From: Nonomuraea zeae
GTDB taxonomy: Bacteria; Actinomycetota; Actinomycetes; Streptosporangiales; Streptosporangiaceae
Length of the DNA stretch: 64,000 nucleotides
NCBI RefSeq assembly: GCF_005889725.1
Contig: NZ_VCKX01000013.1
Location: 1 to 64,000 of the forward strand
Reading direction: 5' to 3'
Within the stretch, counting starts at the first letter, position 1, and each line of letters opens with the position of its first letter. A model generated the notes under the pieces. That model did no database searches and was not told where the DNA came from. It saw only the letters and a list, made by a program, of their open reading frames with translations. A program made the translations under genes and the position numbers. Of the stretch, positions 35,961-43,973 are shown piece by piece.

Positions 35961-37375
35961 GCGCGGAGGCCGTGTCCCGTCGCGCGGTCAACGAGCTGGC
36001 CGACATGGTCAAGGGCCCGGTTCTCGAGTCCGGCCAGAGCGGTTATCAGGCCGAGTGCGCGGCTTACCAGCGAATTGTGCGACACCGTCCCGCGCTGGTG
36101 GTGGGCGCGACCGGCGGGGCCGACGTGGCCGCCGCGGTCAGTTTCGCGGCACGCCACGATCTCGGGATCGGGGTCCAGGCCACCGGCCACGGCGCGGCGG
36201 TGCCGGCCGATGGCGGGCTCCTCGTCAGCACCAGGAGGATGGCGGGGCTGCACGTCGATCCAGGAGCGCGAACCGTCCGGCTGGAGGCCGGAGTGCGGTG
36301 GGAGCAGGTGATCCACGCCGCGGCGGCCCATGGGCTGGCGCCGCTCAGCGGATCGTCGCCCGACGTGGGCGCGGTGGGCTACACGCTGGGCGGCGGGCTG
36401 GGCCTGCTGGGCCGCAAACACGGTTACGCGGCCGATCATGTGCGCTGGATCGACGTCGTGACCCTCGACGGCCGGCTGCGGCGCACGTCGCCGGCCGAGC
36501 ACCCGGAGCTGTTCTGGGCGCTGCGCGGCGGCAAGGGCAACTTCGGGGTGGTCGTCGCGATGGAAGCCGACCTGATCCCGGTGCCGAGCCTGTACGGCGG
36601 GGTGCTCATCTTTCCCGGCCGGGACGCCGGTGACGTCCTGCGCGAGTATCTCCGGTGGAGCGCCGAGGCTCCGGAGGAGATGAGCAGCTCGATCGCCCTG
36701 ATCCGCCACGCGTCACCGGACGAGGTGCCCGGGCTGCGCGACGGGCTCGCCGTCCACGTGCGCGTCGCCTACCTGGGAAGCGGCCGCCGTGGTGCGGAGC
36801 TGATCAGCCCGCTGCGCGGCCTGCGCCCCGTGCTCGACACGGTCGCGGACATGCCCTACACGCGGGTCGGCTCCATCCACAACGACCCGAGGGAGCCGGG
36901 CGTCTACCACGAGCGCATGATGATGCTGGGCCGGCTGGACGACCAGGCGGCGGGCGTGCTGATGGAGCTCGCGGGCCCCGGCGCGCGCTGCCCGGTGAGG
37001 CTGGTCGAGCTGCGCCAGCTGGGCGGTGCGCTCGGCCGCGCCCCCGCCGTGCCCAACTCCGTCGGCAACAGGAACGCCGCGTTCGCGCTCTTCTCCGCCT
37101 CACCGGCGGCTCGGCAGGAGGAGGCGGACGAGGTGGCGGCCGCACAGGCGCGGTTGCTGGCGCGGATGCAGCCGTGGGGGACCGGCGGGAAGTACGTCAA
37201 CTTCCTGGCCGGCCGAGCCGATCCGGCCGAGGTGCTGGCCTGCTACTCGGCGGCGGACCATCGCCGGCTGGCCACGATCAAGGCGGCGTACGACCCGCGC
37301 AACCTCTTCCGTTTCACGCACAACATCCCGCCGGCCGCAACGGCGGAAGACCTGCGCTTCGACTACTCAGAGTAA
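35957..37375 (+). CDS. Berberine-bridge-enzyme-like FAD oxidase
   Basis: From the TTG at 35957 the product is 472 residues. It has a PCMH-type FAD domain (VVGATGGADVAAAVSFAARH, GHGAAVPADGG with the His that normally bears FAD, GYTLGGGLGLLGRKHG) and a C-terminal BBE motif (YDPRNLFRFTHNIPP). Where bicovalent enzymes have a Cys, this one reads SSPDVGA, so FAD is probably held by His only. It should oxidise an alcohol, amine or C-H next to an aromatic ring using O2. It ends in DYSE-stop, encoded by a GAGTAAT operator-like sequence. Confidence 0.88.
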   Translation: MSAEAVSRRAVNELADMVKGPVLESGQSGYQAECAAYQRIVRHRPALVVGATGGADVAAAVSFAARHDLGIGVQATGHGAAVPADGGLLVSTRRMAGLHVDPGARTVRLEAGVRWEQVIHAAAAHGLAPLSGSSPDVGAVGYTLGGGLGLLGRKHGYAADHVRWIDVVTLDGRLRRTSPAEHPELFWALRGGKGNFGVVVAMEADLIPVPSLYGGVLIFPGRDAGDVLREYLRWSAEAPEEMSSSIALIRHASPDEVPGLRDGLAVHVRVAYLGSGRRGAELISPLRGLRPVLDTVADMPYTRVGSIHNDPREPGVYHERMMMLGRLDDQAAGVLMELAGPGARCPVRLVELRQLGGALGRAPAVPNSVGNRNAAFALFSASPAARQEEADEVAAAQARLLARMQPWGTGGKYVNFLAGRADPAEVLACYSAADHRRLATIKAAYDPRNLFRFTHNIPPAATAEDLRFDYSE

Positions 37376-37376
37376 T
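37363..37376. promoter_or_regulatory. GAGTAAT-type palindrome at the oxidase stop codon
   Basis: TACTCAGAGTA (37364-37374) is an odd palindrome that extends to GAGTAAT. A second inverted repeat, GACTAC-AGAGG-GTAGTC (about 37404-37420), lies between it and the next gene. Confidence 0.6.
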
Positions 37377-37447
37377 AGAATGGTCACGCAAAGCCAAACA
37401 ATGACTACAGAGGGTAGTCGAATGATGGCGAATCGAGGGGGAAGCTC

Positions 37448-37927
37448 ATGCACGACACCGGCCTGCGGTGGCTGTACAAGAAGGACTGGGACTTCGACTC
37501 CGTCCCCGACGGCGGCACCTATGAGGCCTACACCAAGGCGCTGTTGATCTGCTCGAACGGGGACGGCCAGATCACGGAGGAGGAGCGAGCGTGGGTGCTG
37601 GGCCTCGCCGCGGCGCTCGACGCGCCCGCGCCGCTCATGGAGGAGCTGCGGACCTACCCCGCGACCGAAGATGTGCACGACGTGCTCGCCCGCAGTGAGA
37701 ACGCCGCGGCGAACAAGCGGGCGCTCATCTACGACGCGATCCGCGCGTGCTCGGCGGACGGCAGCCTCCATCCGGACGAGCTGTCGGCCATCCGGAAGAT
37801 GAACCACCACCTCGACCACCCGGACGAGCTCGTCGACCAGTATCTCGCGCTGCATGAGCAGGAGCAGCGGTTGCGCGCGGAGCGGGTCCGGCTCACGTGG
37901 CCGGACCCGGCGACGAAGCCTTTCTGA
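37448..37927 (+). CDS. TerB-like all-helical protein
   Basis: The 159-residue helical protein has two matching acidic segments (CSNGDGQITEEERAWVLGLA and CSADGSLHPDELSAIRKM), the internal repeat of TerB/DjlA-type domains that bind metal through Asp/Glu. Function in the cluster is unknown. GAGGGGGAAG precedes the ATG. It is the last rightward gene of this arm and converges with the dehydrogenase gene. Confidence 0.75.
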   Translation: MHDTGLRWLYKKDWDFDSVPDGGTYEAYTKALLICSNGDGQITEEERAWVLGLAAALDAPAPLMEELRTYPATEDVHDVLARSENAAANKRALIYDAIRACSADGSLHPDELSAIRKMNHHLDHPDELVDQYLALHEQEQRLRAERVRLTWPDPATKPF

Positions 37928-38035
37928 CAGCGCCTTTCTGACAAGCGCCTTTCTGACCGCGCCGGACCCGGGGTGGCCGTTTCGTCCGGGGCGGCCACCC
38001 CGCTCCTTCCGATGCCGTGCGCCCGGCACGGCGGG

Positions 38036-39061
38036 TCACGGAGTGATCAGTGCCTTGACCGCCGTGCGGGTGTGCATGGCGCGGTAGGCGTCCGCGACGT
38101 CCGCCAGGCCGACGCGGTGATCGAAGACACCGGACGGGTCCAGCGAGCCGGACAGGAGCTCCGGCAGCAGGTGCGGAATGTATCGGCGGGCGGGGGCGAT
38201 CCCGCCGGACAGTGTCAGGTTGCGGTCGAAGAACGCGGCGGGATCCAGGGCGACGCCATGCGGCAGGCCCACGTAGCCGATCGCGCCGCCGTCGCGCACC
38301 GTGGCCAGCGCGTCGGCCCAGGAGCCCGCGGTGCCCACGCATTCCAGCACGGCGTCCGCGCCGCGCCCGCCGGTGAGCTCGCGTACGCGCTCGGCCGCGG
38401 CCGGGCCGCGTTCGTGCACCACCGTGTCGGCGCCCAGCCGCCGGGCCAGCTCGCCCCGCGCGTGATGGTGGGACAGGACGACGACGTGGGCGGCGCCCAG
38501 GCGGCGCGCGGCGGCCGCCGCGCACAGGCCGACCGCCCCGTCGCCGATGACGGCCACGGTGGCCCCCGGCGCGACGCGCGCGCAGGTGGCCGCGTGGTGG
38601 CCGGTGCTCATCACGTCGGCCAGGGTGAGCACGGCGGGCAGGCGCGAGTCGTCGCGGTCCATGGGGAGGGGGACGAGGTTGGCGTCGGCGTACCGGACGC
38701 GTACGGCCTCGGCCTGCGCGCCGTCGGCGTTGTCGCCGAAGACGGCGCCGGCCGGGCAGGAGGTGGGCAGCCCGGCGAGGCAGTGCTCGCAGGCACCGTC
38801 CGACCACGCGAACGGCGCCAGGACCACCTGCCCGACGCGCAGGCCGGTCGCGTCCGGGCCGAGTGCCTCGACCACGCCGACGAACTCGTGCCCGGGACGG
38901 ATCGGCCCGGCCGGGGTGCGATCGCGGTAGCGCCACAGGTCGCTGCCGCACACCGCCGCGTGGCACACGCGTACGACCGCGTCGCGGGGCTGCTCGACGC
39001 GGGCGTCGGGGACGCTCTCCACCCGGACGTCGCCGCCGGGGCGCAGGATGGTCGCGCGCAT
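38036..39061 (-). CDS. Zinc-type alcohol dehydrogenase (MDR family)
   Basis: The 341-residue medium-chain dehydrogenase has catalytic zinc ligands in VCGSD and RPGHEFVG and a structural-zinc lobe (CEHCLAGLPTSC, one Cys fewer than usual). Its nucleotide site is VIGDGAVGLCAAAAAR. It is the last gene of the leftward arm, one base after the decarboxylase gene. It could oxidise or reduce an aromatic alcohol/aldehyde made by that enzyme. Confidence 0.9.
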   Translation of the reverse strand: MRATILRPGGDVRVESVPDARVEQPRDAVVRVCHAAVCGSDLWRYRDRTPAGPIRPGHEFVGVVEALGPDATGLRVGQVVLAPFAWSDGACEHCLAGLPTSCPAGAVFGDNADGAQAEAVRVRYADANLVPLPMDRDDSRLPAVLTLADVMSTGHHAATCARVAPGATVAVIGDGAVGLCAAAAARRLGAAHVVVLSHHHARGELARRLGADTVVHERGPAAAERVRELTGGRGADAVLECVGTAGSWADALATVRDGGAIGYVGLPHGVALDPAAFFDRNLTLSGGIAPARRYIPHLLPELLSGSLDPSGVFDHRVGLADVADAYRAMHTRTAVKALITP

Positions 39062-39062
39062 G

Positions 39063-40517
39063 TCAGGACTCCTTCTCCGCCGCGGCCCGCAGCACGTCCC
39101 AAACGCGGTCGGCGTCCTGCTCGCGGGTGTGGATGTTGCCGAACGCCACCCGCAGCGTGTAGCCGTCGCGGAGCACGGCGTGCGACAGGAACACCTCGCC
39201 GCCGGCGTTGACCCGCCGCAGGATGCGGGCGTTGAGCGCGTCGAGGGTGTGCGGGCCGGCGTCGCTCGGCCGGTGGCGCAGGCACACCACCGGCAGCGGC
39301 GAGGTGGCGGTGAGCTCCCAGCCGGGCTCGGCGGCGACTCTCTCGCGCAGCGTCGCGGCCAGCCGGGCCTGGTGGCCGAGACGTTCGCCGATGCCGCGGG
39401 TGCCGAAGGAGCGGATGATCCACCAGAGCTTCAGCGCCTTGAAGCTGCGCCCCAGCTCCAGCGAGCGGTTCATGTAGTCGGTGGGGGCGCCGTCGTCGTC
39501 GGTTCGCAGGATCTCCGGCACCAGGCGGAAGGCGCCGGCCAGCGCGCCGGGACGGCGGCAGTACAGGGCGCTGGCGTGCATGGGCGTGAACAGGACCTTG
39601 TGCGGGTTCACCACGATCGAGTCCGCCGCCGCGGCATCGGGCAGGGCCGCGCGCACGGCATCGGCGACCCGCCAGAGCCCGCCGTAGGCGGCGTCCACGT
39701 GCAGCCACACGCCGTGCCGGGCGCACACGCCGGCGAGGTCGCCGACCGGGTCCACGGCCCCGGTGGCCGTGGTGCCCAGGGTGGCGACCACGGCCATGGG
39801 CAGCAGGCCCGCCTCGCGGTCGGCGCGCAGCGCCGCGTCCAGGACGGCGGGATCGAGACGGTAGGCGGCGTCGGCCGGCAGCCTGACGACGTTGTCCAGC
39901 CCGACGCCCAGCGCGATGGCCGCCTTGTCGACGGAGGAGTGCGCCTGGTCGGAGGTGTGGACGCGGAGGGTCGGCACGTCGGTGCGGCCGGTCAGGCCAC
40001 GGCGGCGGATGTCCAGGCCGGGCAGCGCGTCGCGGGCCGCGGCCAGCGCGGTGAACGTCGCGGTGCTGGCGCCGGACAGCAGCACGCCGTCGGCGTCCTG
40101 CGGGTAGCCGGCCAGGCCGGCGATCCAGCCCAGCACGGTCTCCTCCAGCGCGGAGGCCGCGGGGGAGGTGTGCCACAGCATCGCGTTGGGGTTCAGAGCC
40201 GCCGCCAGCGTCTCGGCCAGAATGCCGGGGCCGCTGCTGGAGTTGGGGATGTAGGCGTGGAAGCCGGGATGGTTCCACTGCACCAGGTGGGGGACCACGT
40301 CGGCGAACGTGTCGGCCAGGATCGCCGCGAAGTCCTGCGGCTCCGCGGGCGGCTCCCGCCGCAGCAGGGCGCGTACGTCGGCGGGCGTGGACGGGCTGCG
40401 TACCGGCAGGTCGTGCAGCCCCTCGAAGTGCTCGCGCAGCCGGGCCAGCAGCAGCGCGCCGTTGTCCGCCAGCAGGTCCGGCGGCCAGTCGCCGAGCGCG
40501 GGTGCGGGGGCGCTCAT
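39063..40517 (-). CDS. PLP-dependent aromatic amino-acid decarboxylase
   Basis: The 484-residue group II decarboxylase has the PLP Lys in NPHKVLFTPM, the His stacking on PLP in SDQAHSSVDKAA, and the Asp in WLHVDAAYGG. The sequence NHPGFHAYIPNSSS near residue 85 is the usual aromatic-decarboxylase N-terminal segment. It should turn DOPA or O-methyl-DOPA into the amine. Some relatives instead make the aldehyde with O2, which would suit the adjacent dehydrogenase. It overlaps the O-methyltransferase gene by ATGA. Confidence 0.9.
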   Translation of the reverse strand: MSAPAPALGDWPPDLLADNGALLLARLREHFEGLHDLPVRSPSTPADVRALLRREPPAEPQDFAAILADTFADVVPHLVQWNHPGFHAYIPNSSSGPGILAETLAAALNPNAMLWHTSPAASALEETVLGWIAGLAGYPQDADGVLLSGASTATFTALAAARDALPGLDIRRRGLTGRTDVPTLRVHTSDQAHSSVDKAAIALGVGLDNVVRLPADAAYRLDPAVLDAALRADREAGLLPMAVVATLGTTATGAVDPVGDLAGVCARHGVWLHVDAAYGGLWRVADAVRAALPDAAAADSIVVNPHKVLFTPMHASALYCRRPGALAGAFRLVPEILRTDDDGAPTDYMNRSLELGRSFKALKLWWIIRSFGTRGIGERLGHQARLAATLRERVAAEPGWELTATSPLPVVCLRHRPSDAGPHTLDALNARILRRVNAGGEVFLSHAVLRDGYTLRVAFGNIHTREQDADRVWDVLRAAAEKES

Positions 40518-41173
40518 CGCACCCTGACCAGGGTGACGCCGTCGGCGAACGGCAACATGACCGACTCCACCCGCTCGTCCCTGGCGATCAGCTCGTTCAG
40601 GGCCCGTACGCCGGCGGTGTCCGGGTCCTGCTGGGCGGGATCGGCGACCTTGCCCGCCCAGAGGGTGTTGTCGATCACCAGCAGGCCGCCCGGCCGCACC
40701 AGGGCGAGCAGGAGCTCCCAGTAGGCGGGGTAGTTGTTCTTGTCCGCGTCGAGGAAGGCGAAGTCGTACGTGCCTGCCTCGCCGCGGCCCAGCATCCGCC
40801 GCAGCTCCGCCGAAGCCTCGCCCAGCCGCAGGTCGATGCGGTCAGCCACGCCCGCACGCGCCCAGAACCGGCGGGCGATCGCGGTGAACTCCTCGCTGAC
40901 GTCCAGCGCCACGACGCGCCCGCCGGGAGGCAGCGCCCGCGCGGTGCACAGGGTGCTGTAGCCGGTGAACACGCCGACCTCCAGGGTGCGGCGCGCGCCG
41001 GTCAGCCGGACGAGCATCGCGAGCAGCTCGCCCTCCTCGGGGTAGAGCTGCATGGCGCGCTCGGTCATCGCGGCGGTGGCGTCCCGGAGGCCGGTCAGAA
41101 CGGGGTCCTCGCGCAGCGTGTGCTCGCGCACGTAGTCCAGCACGGAGCGGGTGACGTCGAGATGGTGGATCAC
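40514..41173 (-). CDS. Catechol O-methyltransferase, SafC-like
   Basis: The 219-residue class I, metal-dependent O-methyltransferase of the CCoAMT family has motif I LEVGVFTGYSTL and metal ligands in FLDADKNNY and DNTLWAGKV. Residues 1-60 (MIHHLDVTRSVLDYVRE ...) and the C-terminus (SVMLPFADGVTLVRVR) recall SafC, the catechol 4-O-methyltransferase of saframycin biosynthesis, as I remember it. A catechol such as DOPA is therefore the likely substrate. It sits between the candidate aromatic hydroxylase gene and the decarboxylase gene. Confidence 0.88.
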   Translation of the reverse strand: MIHHLDVTRSVLDYVREHTLREDPVLTGLRDATAAMTERAMQLYPEEGELLAMLVRLTGARRTLEVGVFTGYSTLCTARALPPGGRVVALDVSEEFTAIARRFWARAGVADRIDLRLGEASAELRRMLGRGEAGTYDFAFLDADKNNYPAYWELLLALVRPGGLLVIDNTLWAGKVADPAQQDPDTAGVRALNELIARDERVESVMLPFADGVTLVRVR

Positions 41174-41191
41174 AGGGGGCTCGCTTCCGGG

Positions 41192-42235
41192 TCAGATCGG
41201 CGTGGAGGTGGGGAGGGGCTCGGGGAAGAGCTGGAGGCGGGCGGCGGCGAGGCGCTCCAGGACGGCGACGGCGGGTGGTCCGCCGGCCGCGATGAGGCTG
41301 GTGCGGTCCGCGCCGACGAAGTGGGCGCACACCTCGCCGTGGGCGGCGTACACCTCGGCCAGGACGGTCTGGAAGGCGGCGCTGCCGTGCGCGCAGACCT
41401 CGCCGGCGGCGGCGTCCGACTTCAGCGCGGCGCCCAGCTCCCGCAGCCGTCGCACGAGGAAGCGATGGTCCCGCAGCTCCAGCCCGGTCATGCCACCGGG
41501 GACCGTCGGGTCCGACATCAAGGGACGGACCCGCGTGATGTAGTCGATTCCGGCGAAATCGCCGGTGAAGCGCAGCGCGGCGGACGAGCCACGGAGCAGC
41601 GTGGTGAGGAGCGCCCATTGGGCGCGCAGCCGCTCGCGTGCCTCCTCGCCGGAGGCCGCCGCGCTCCGGATCGTCGCGGTCAGCCCGCCGGCGGTGATCG
41701 CGAGCGCCTGCAACAGCACCATGAACAGGTGGTGTCCGCGCCGCCAGCGCCGCAGCGGCTGGTCGGTGGCCGCGGCCGGATCGGCCGGCCGGCGTGGCAT
41801 CGGCAGCGCGGCGGGCGTCTCACCGGTGGCCGCGGCTATCAGGGCGGCCAGTCCGAGCCCCAGCTCGCCGAGGGTCGGCTCGTCCAGCGTCGTCCCCGCG
41901 TGGCCGAGCTCGTCGAGCAGCTCGGCATACGCCTGTGCGGTGGCCCCGAGCAGCACCGTGTACGGGTCGCCGGCCACCCGCACGACGCCGAAGAACCGGT
42001 CGTTGTCGAGGTTGCCGCGAGAGGCGCGCGGGTCGTGGCCGAAAGGGCGCTCCTCCGCGCCGCGGCACGCCTGCCGCAGCCGCCGGGCGGATGCCGACAG
42101 CTCCCGCTCGCCGGCCTGCCGGTCATGGTTCAGCAGTGCCCTGGAGGCTTGCCGAACGCGCGTGCTCACGGGCGGCCCAGGCCAACCGGCAGGAAGGTCC
42201 TCTGACGCTGTCAGTGCGAAGCTGTCTGAGGGCAA
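41192..42235 (-). CDS. Candidate heme-dependent aromatic oxygenase (TyrH/PrnB-like)
   Basis: The 347-residue, mostly helical protein has no nucleotide-binding motif. Its core pattern ALRFTGDF...YITRVRPLM, then LELRDHRFLVRRLRELGAAL, recalls the histidine-ligated heme aromatic oxygenases (PrnB, tyrosine hydroxylases such as LmbB2, MarE), and HGEVCAHF supplies an HxxxC reminiscent of SfmD. This is pattern memory, not alignment. A tyrosine 3-hydroxylase would fit perfectly before the catechol methyltransferase. The TTG start has GGGAG 6 bases upstream; GTG at 42166 is an alternative. First gene of the leftward arm. Confidence 0.45.
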   Translation of the reverse strand: MPSDSFALTASEDLPAGWPGPPVSTRVRQASRALLNHDRQAGERELSASARRLRQACRGAEERPFGHDPRASRGNLDNDRFFGVVRVAGDPYTVLLGATAQAYAELLDELGHAGTTLDEPTLGELGLGLAALIAAATGETPAALPMPRRPADPAAATDQPLRRWRRGHHLFMVLLQALAITAGGLTATIRSAAASGEEARERLRAQWALLTTLLRGSSAALRFTGDFAGIDYITRVRPLMSDPTVPGGMTGLELRDHRFLVRRLRELGAALKSDAAAGEVCAHGSAAFQTVLAEVYAAHGEVCAHFVGADRTSLIAAGGPPAVAVLERLAAARLQLFPEPLPTSTPI

Positions 42236-42248
42236 TCAACGCTCCCTG

Positions 42249-42290
42249 GATAGGCAATTACTTAGAGTAATTACTCTATCACTGTGAGTA
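42249..42290 (-). promoter_or_regulatory. GAGTAAT/ATTACTC operator upstream of the leftward arm
   Basis: AGAGTAATTACTCT (42264-42277) is a perfect 14-bp palindrome. It overlaps ATTACTTAGAGTAAT (42257-42271) and is followed by a half-site-like GTGAGTAG. It lies about 30 bp upstream of the TTG start of the candidate oxygenase gene, so it probably covers the promoter. Confidence 0.75.
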
Positions 42291-42371
42291 GTTGACCTGA
42301 GCATGAAGGTCGGCGCGCAACTCAGGCATACCTCACCTCGCCGGACCACGCGCGGCGAGTCGAGTCCGCAC

Positions 42372-43907
42372 TCAGGGCGATGTCAAAGGCGTGCCGAACC
42401 AGCCGGAGAGTGCTTCGCGCAGGGCGGGCGCGGCGGTGCCGGCGGGTTCGTCGAGGGCCGCGGCCCAGGCGACGTGGGCGTCCGGGCGGATCAGCAGCAC
42501 GTCGGCGGGGCGCTGGCCGGTCTTGGCGACGTGGATGTCCACGCGGTGCCGCCAGTCTCCGGCGATCTCGCGGAGGTCCGGGCGGCCGGCGAGATCGAGC
42601 AGGACGGGCCGGCCGGTGTGCATGAGCTCGGCGAGGCTGGTCATGCCCTGGTCGGTGTGCAGGGTGAGGTCGGGGGCGAAGGTGCCGGCCAGCGGGTGCG
42701 AGCCGGACATGGGGTAGCGGACGTCGGAGCCGGCGACCAGGGCGCCCATGCGGCGCAGCGGTTGTTCGTCGGTGAGCAGTTCGGAGAAGACCTCCCGGAG
42801 CGCTTCGGCGGCCGGGTCGTGCCCGCGCCGCAGCGCCACCTGGGCCCGGGCGTGCAGCATGGTGCGGGCGCCGGCCAGGTGGCGTTCGGTGTGGTAGGTG
42901 TCCAGCAGGCCGGACGGGGCCCAGCCGTCGAGGTCGGCGGCGAGCTTCCAGGCCAGGTTGACCGCGTCCAGCAGGCCGGCGTTGAGCGCCACCCCGGTGG
43001 CGGGGAACAGGTGCGCCGCGTCGCCGGCCAGCAGGATCCGCCCGTGGCGGTAGCGCTCGGCCTGGCGGGCCTTGAAGGTGAATCGCGACAGCCGCGCCGA
43101 TCCCGCCAGCGGCAGGTGCACGCCGAGCACGCGGTGAACGCTGTCCTGCAGCTCGGTCAGGGTCATCGGGACGTCGTCGTCGTACTCGGTGCTCTCGTCC
43201 TCGATGGTGTAGAGGGAGACGGCCTGAGAGCCGGGCGATGAGCCGACGCCGAACAGGCCCTGATCCGTGCGGGTGAAGCCGGCGCGGATCGTGCCGAAGC
43301 CGGGAACGTCGAGATCGCCGTTGCCGAGCACGGTCACCGTCTCCGGCAGTGTGACCTGGGCCAGCCGGTTGACCTCGGGATAGGTGGTGCCGGGGAAGCC
43401 GATCCCGGCCCGGTCGCGGACCCGGCTGCGCGCGCCGTCGCAGCCCACGAGGTAGCGGGCGCTCGCCTGGTACGGCCCGTCCGGGCCCTGCACGTCCACC
43501 CTCACCGCGGCGTCGTCCTGGCTCACCCCGACCACCTGGTGGCCGCGGCGGACGTCGGCGCCGAGTTCGCCGGCGCGTTCCTCCAGCAGCCGCTCCAGCT
43601 CCTGTTGCGGCAGGGGCAGGGCGTGCAGCGGGGGATCCGTCAGCTGGGTGAAGTCCAGGTGCACCCCGCCGAACGGGAACCGGGGAGCCGGGGCGGGGCC
43701 GGTGCAGGCCGCCTGGAAGCGGTCCAGCAGGCCTCGATGGCGCAGCAGCTCCAGGATCTGGCCGCCGAGCCCGCCGGCCTTGGGGGTGTCCCGGCGCTGC
43801 GGCTGCCGCTCCAGCAGCAGCGGTCGCACCCCGGCCAGACGCAGTTCGGCGGCCAGCATCAGGCCGGTCGGTCCGGCCCCCACGATGATCACATCGGTGT
43901 TCGTCAT
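42372..43907 (-). CDS. FAD-dependent monooxygenase (aromatic hydroxylase family)
   Basis: The 511-residue class A flavoprotein has VVGAGPTG-type Rossmann (IIVGAGPTGLMLAAEL), DG motif CDGARSRVRDRAG and GD motif LLAGDAAHLFPATGVALNAG. Its C-terminal thioredoxin-like domain lacks the paired Cys. The family includes polyketide hydroxylases and rifampicin-inactivating monooxygenases. Placed beside an erythromycin-esterase-like gene and a TetR gene, antibiotic inactivation is as likely as a tailoring role. It lies 136 bp upstream of the leftward biosynthetic arm. Confidence 0.88.
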   Translation of the reverse strand: MTNTDVIIVGAGPTGLMLAAELRLAGVRPLLLERQPQRRDTPKAGGLGGQILELLRHRGLLDRFQAACTGPAPAPRFPFGGVHLDFTQLTDPPLHALPLPQQELERLLEERAGELGADVRRGHQVVGVSQDDAAVRVDVQGPDGPYQASARYLVGCDGARSRVRDRAGIGFPGTTYPEVNRLAQVTLPETVTVLGNGDLDVPGFGTIRAGFTRTDQGLFGVGSSPGSQAVSLYTIEDESTEYDDDVPMTLTELQDSVHRVLGVHLPLAGSARLSRFTFKARQAERYRHGRILLAGDAAHLFPATGVALNAGLLDAVNLAWKLAADLDGWAPSGLLDTYHTERHLAGARTMLHARAQVALRRGHDPAAEALREVFSELLTDEQPLRRMGALVAGSDVRYPMSGSHPLAGTFAPDLTLHTDQGMTSLAELMHTGRPVLLDLAGRPDLREIAGDWRHRVDIHVAKTGQRPADVLLIRPDAHVAWAAALDEPAGTAAPALREALSGWFGTPLTSP

Positions 43908-43973
43908 TCGGTTACTTCCTCGTTGTCTGTCGTTGCCGGCAACCGGCGATGTGGCCGTGTGACGGGTCGCGTC

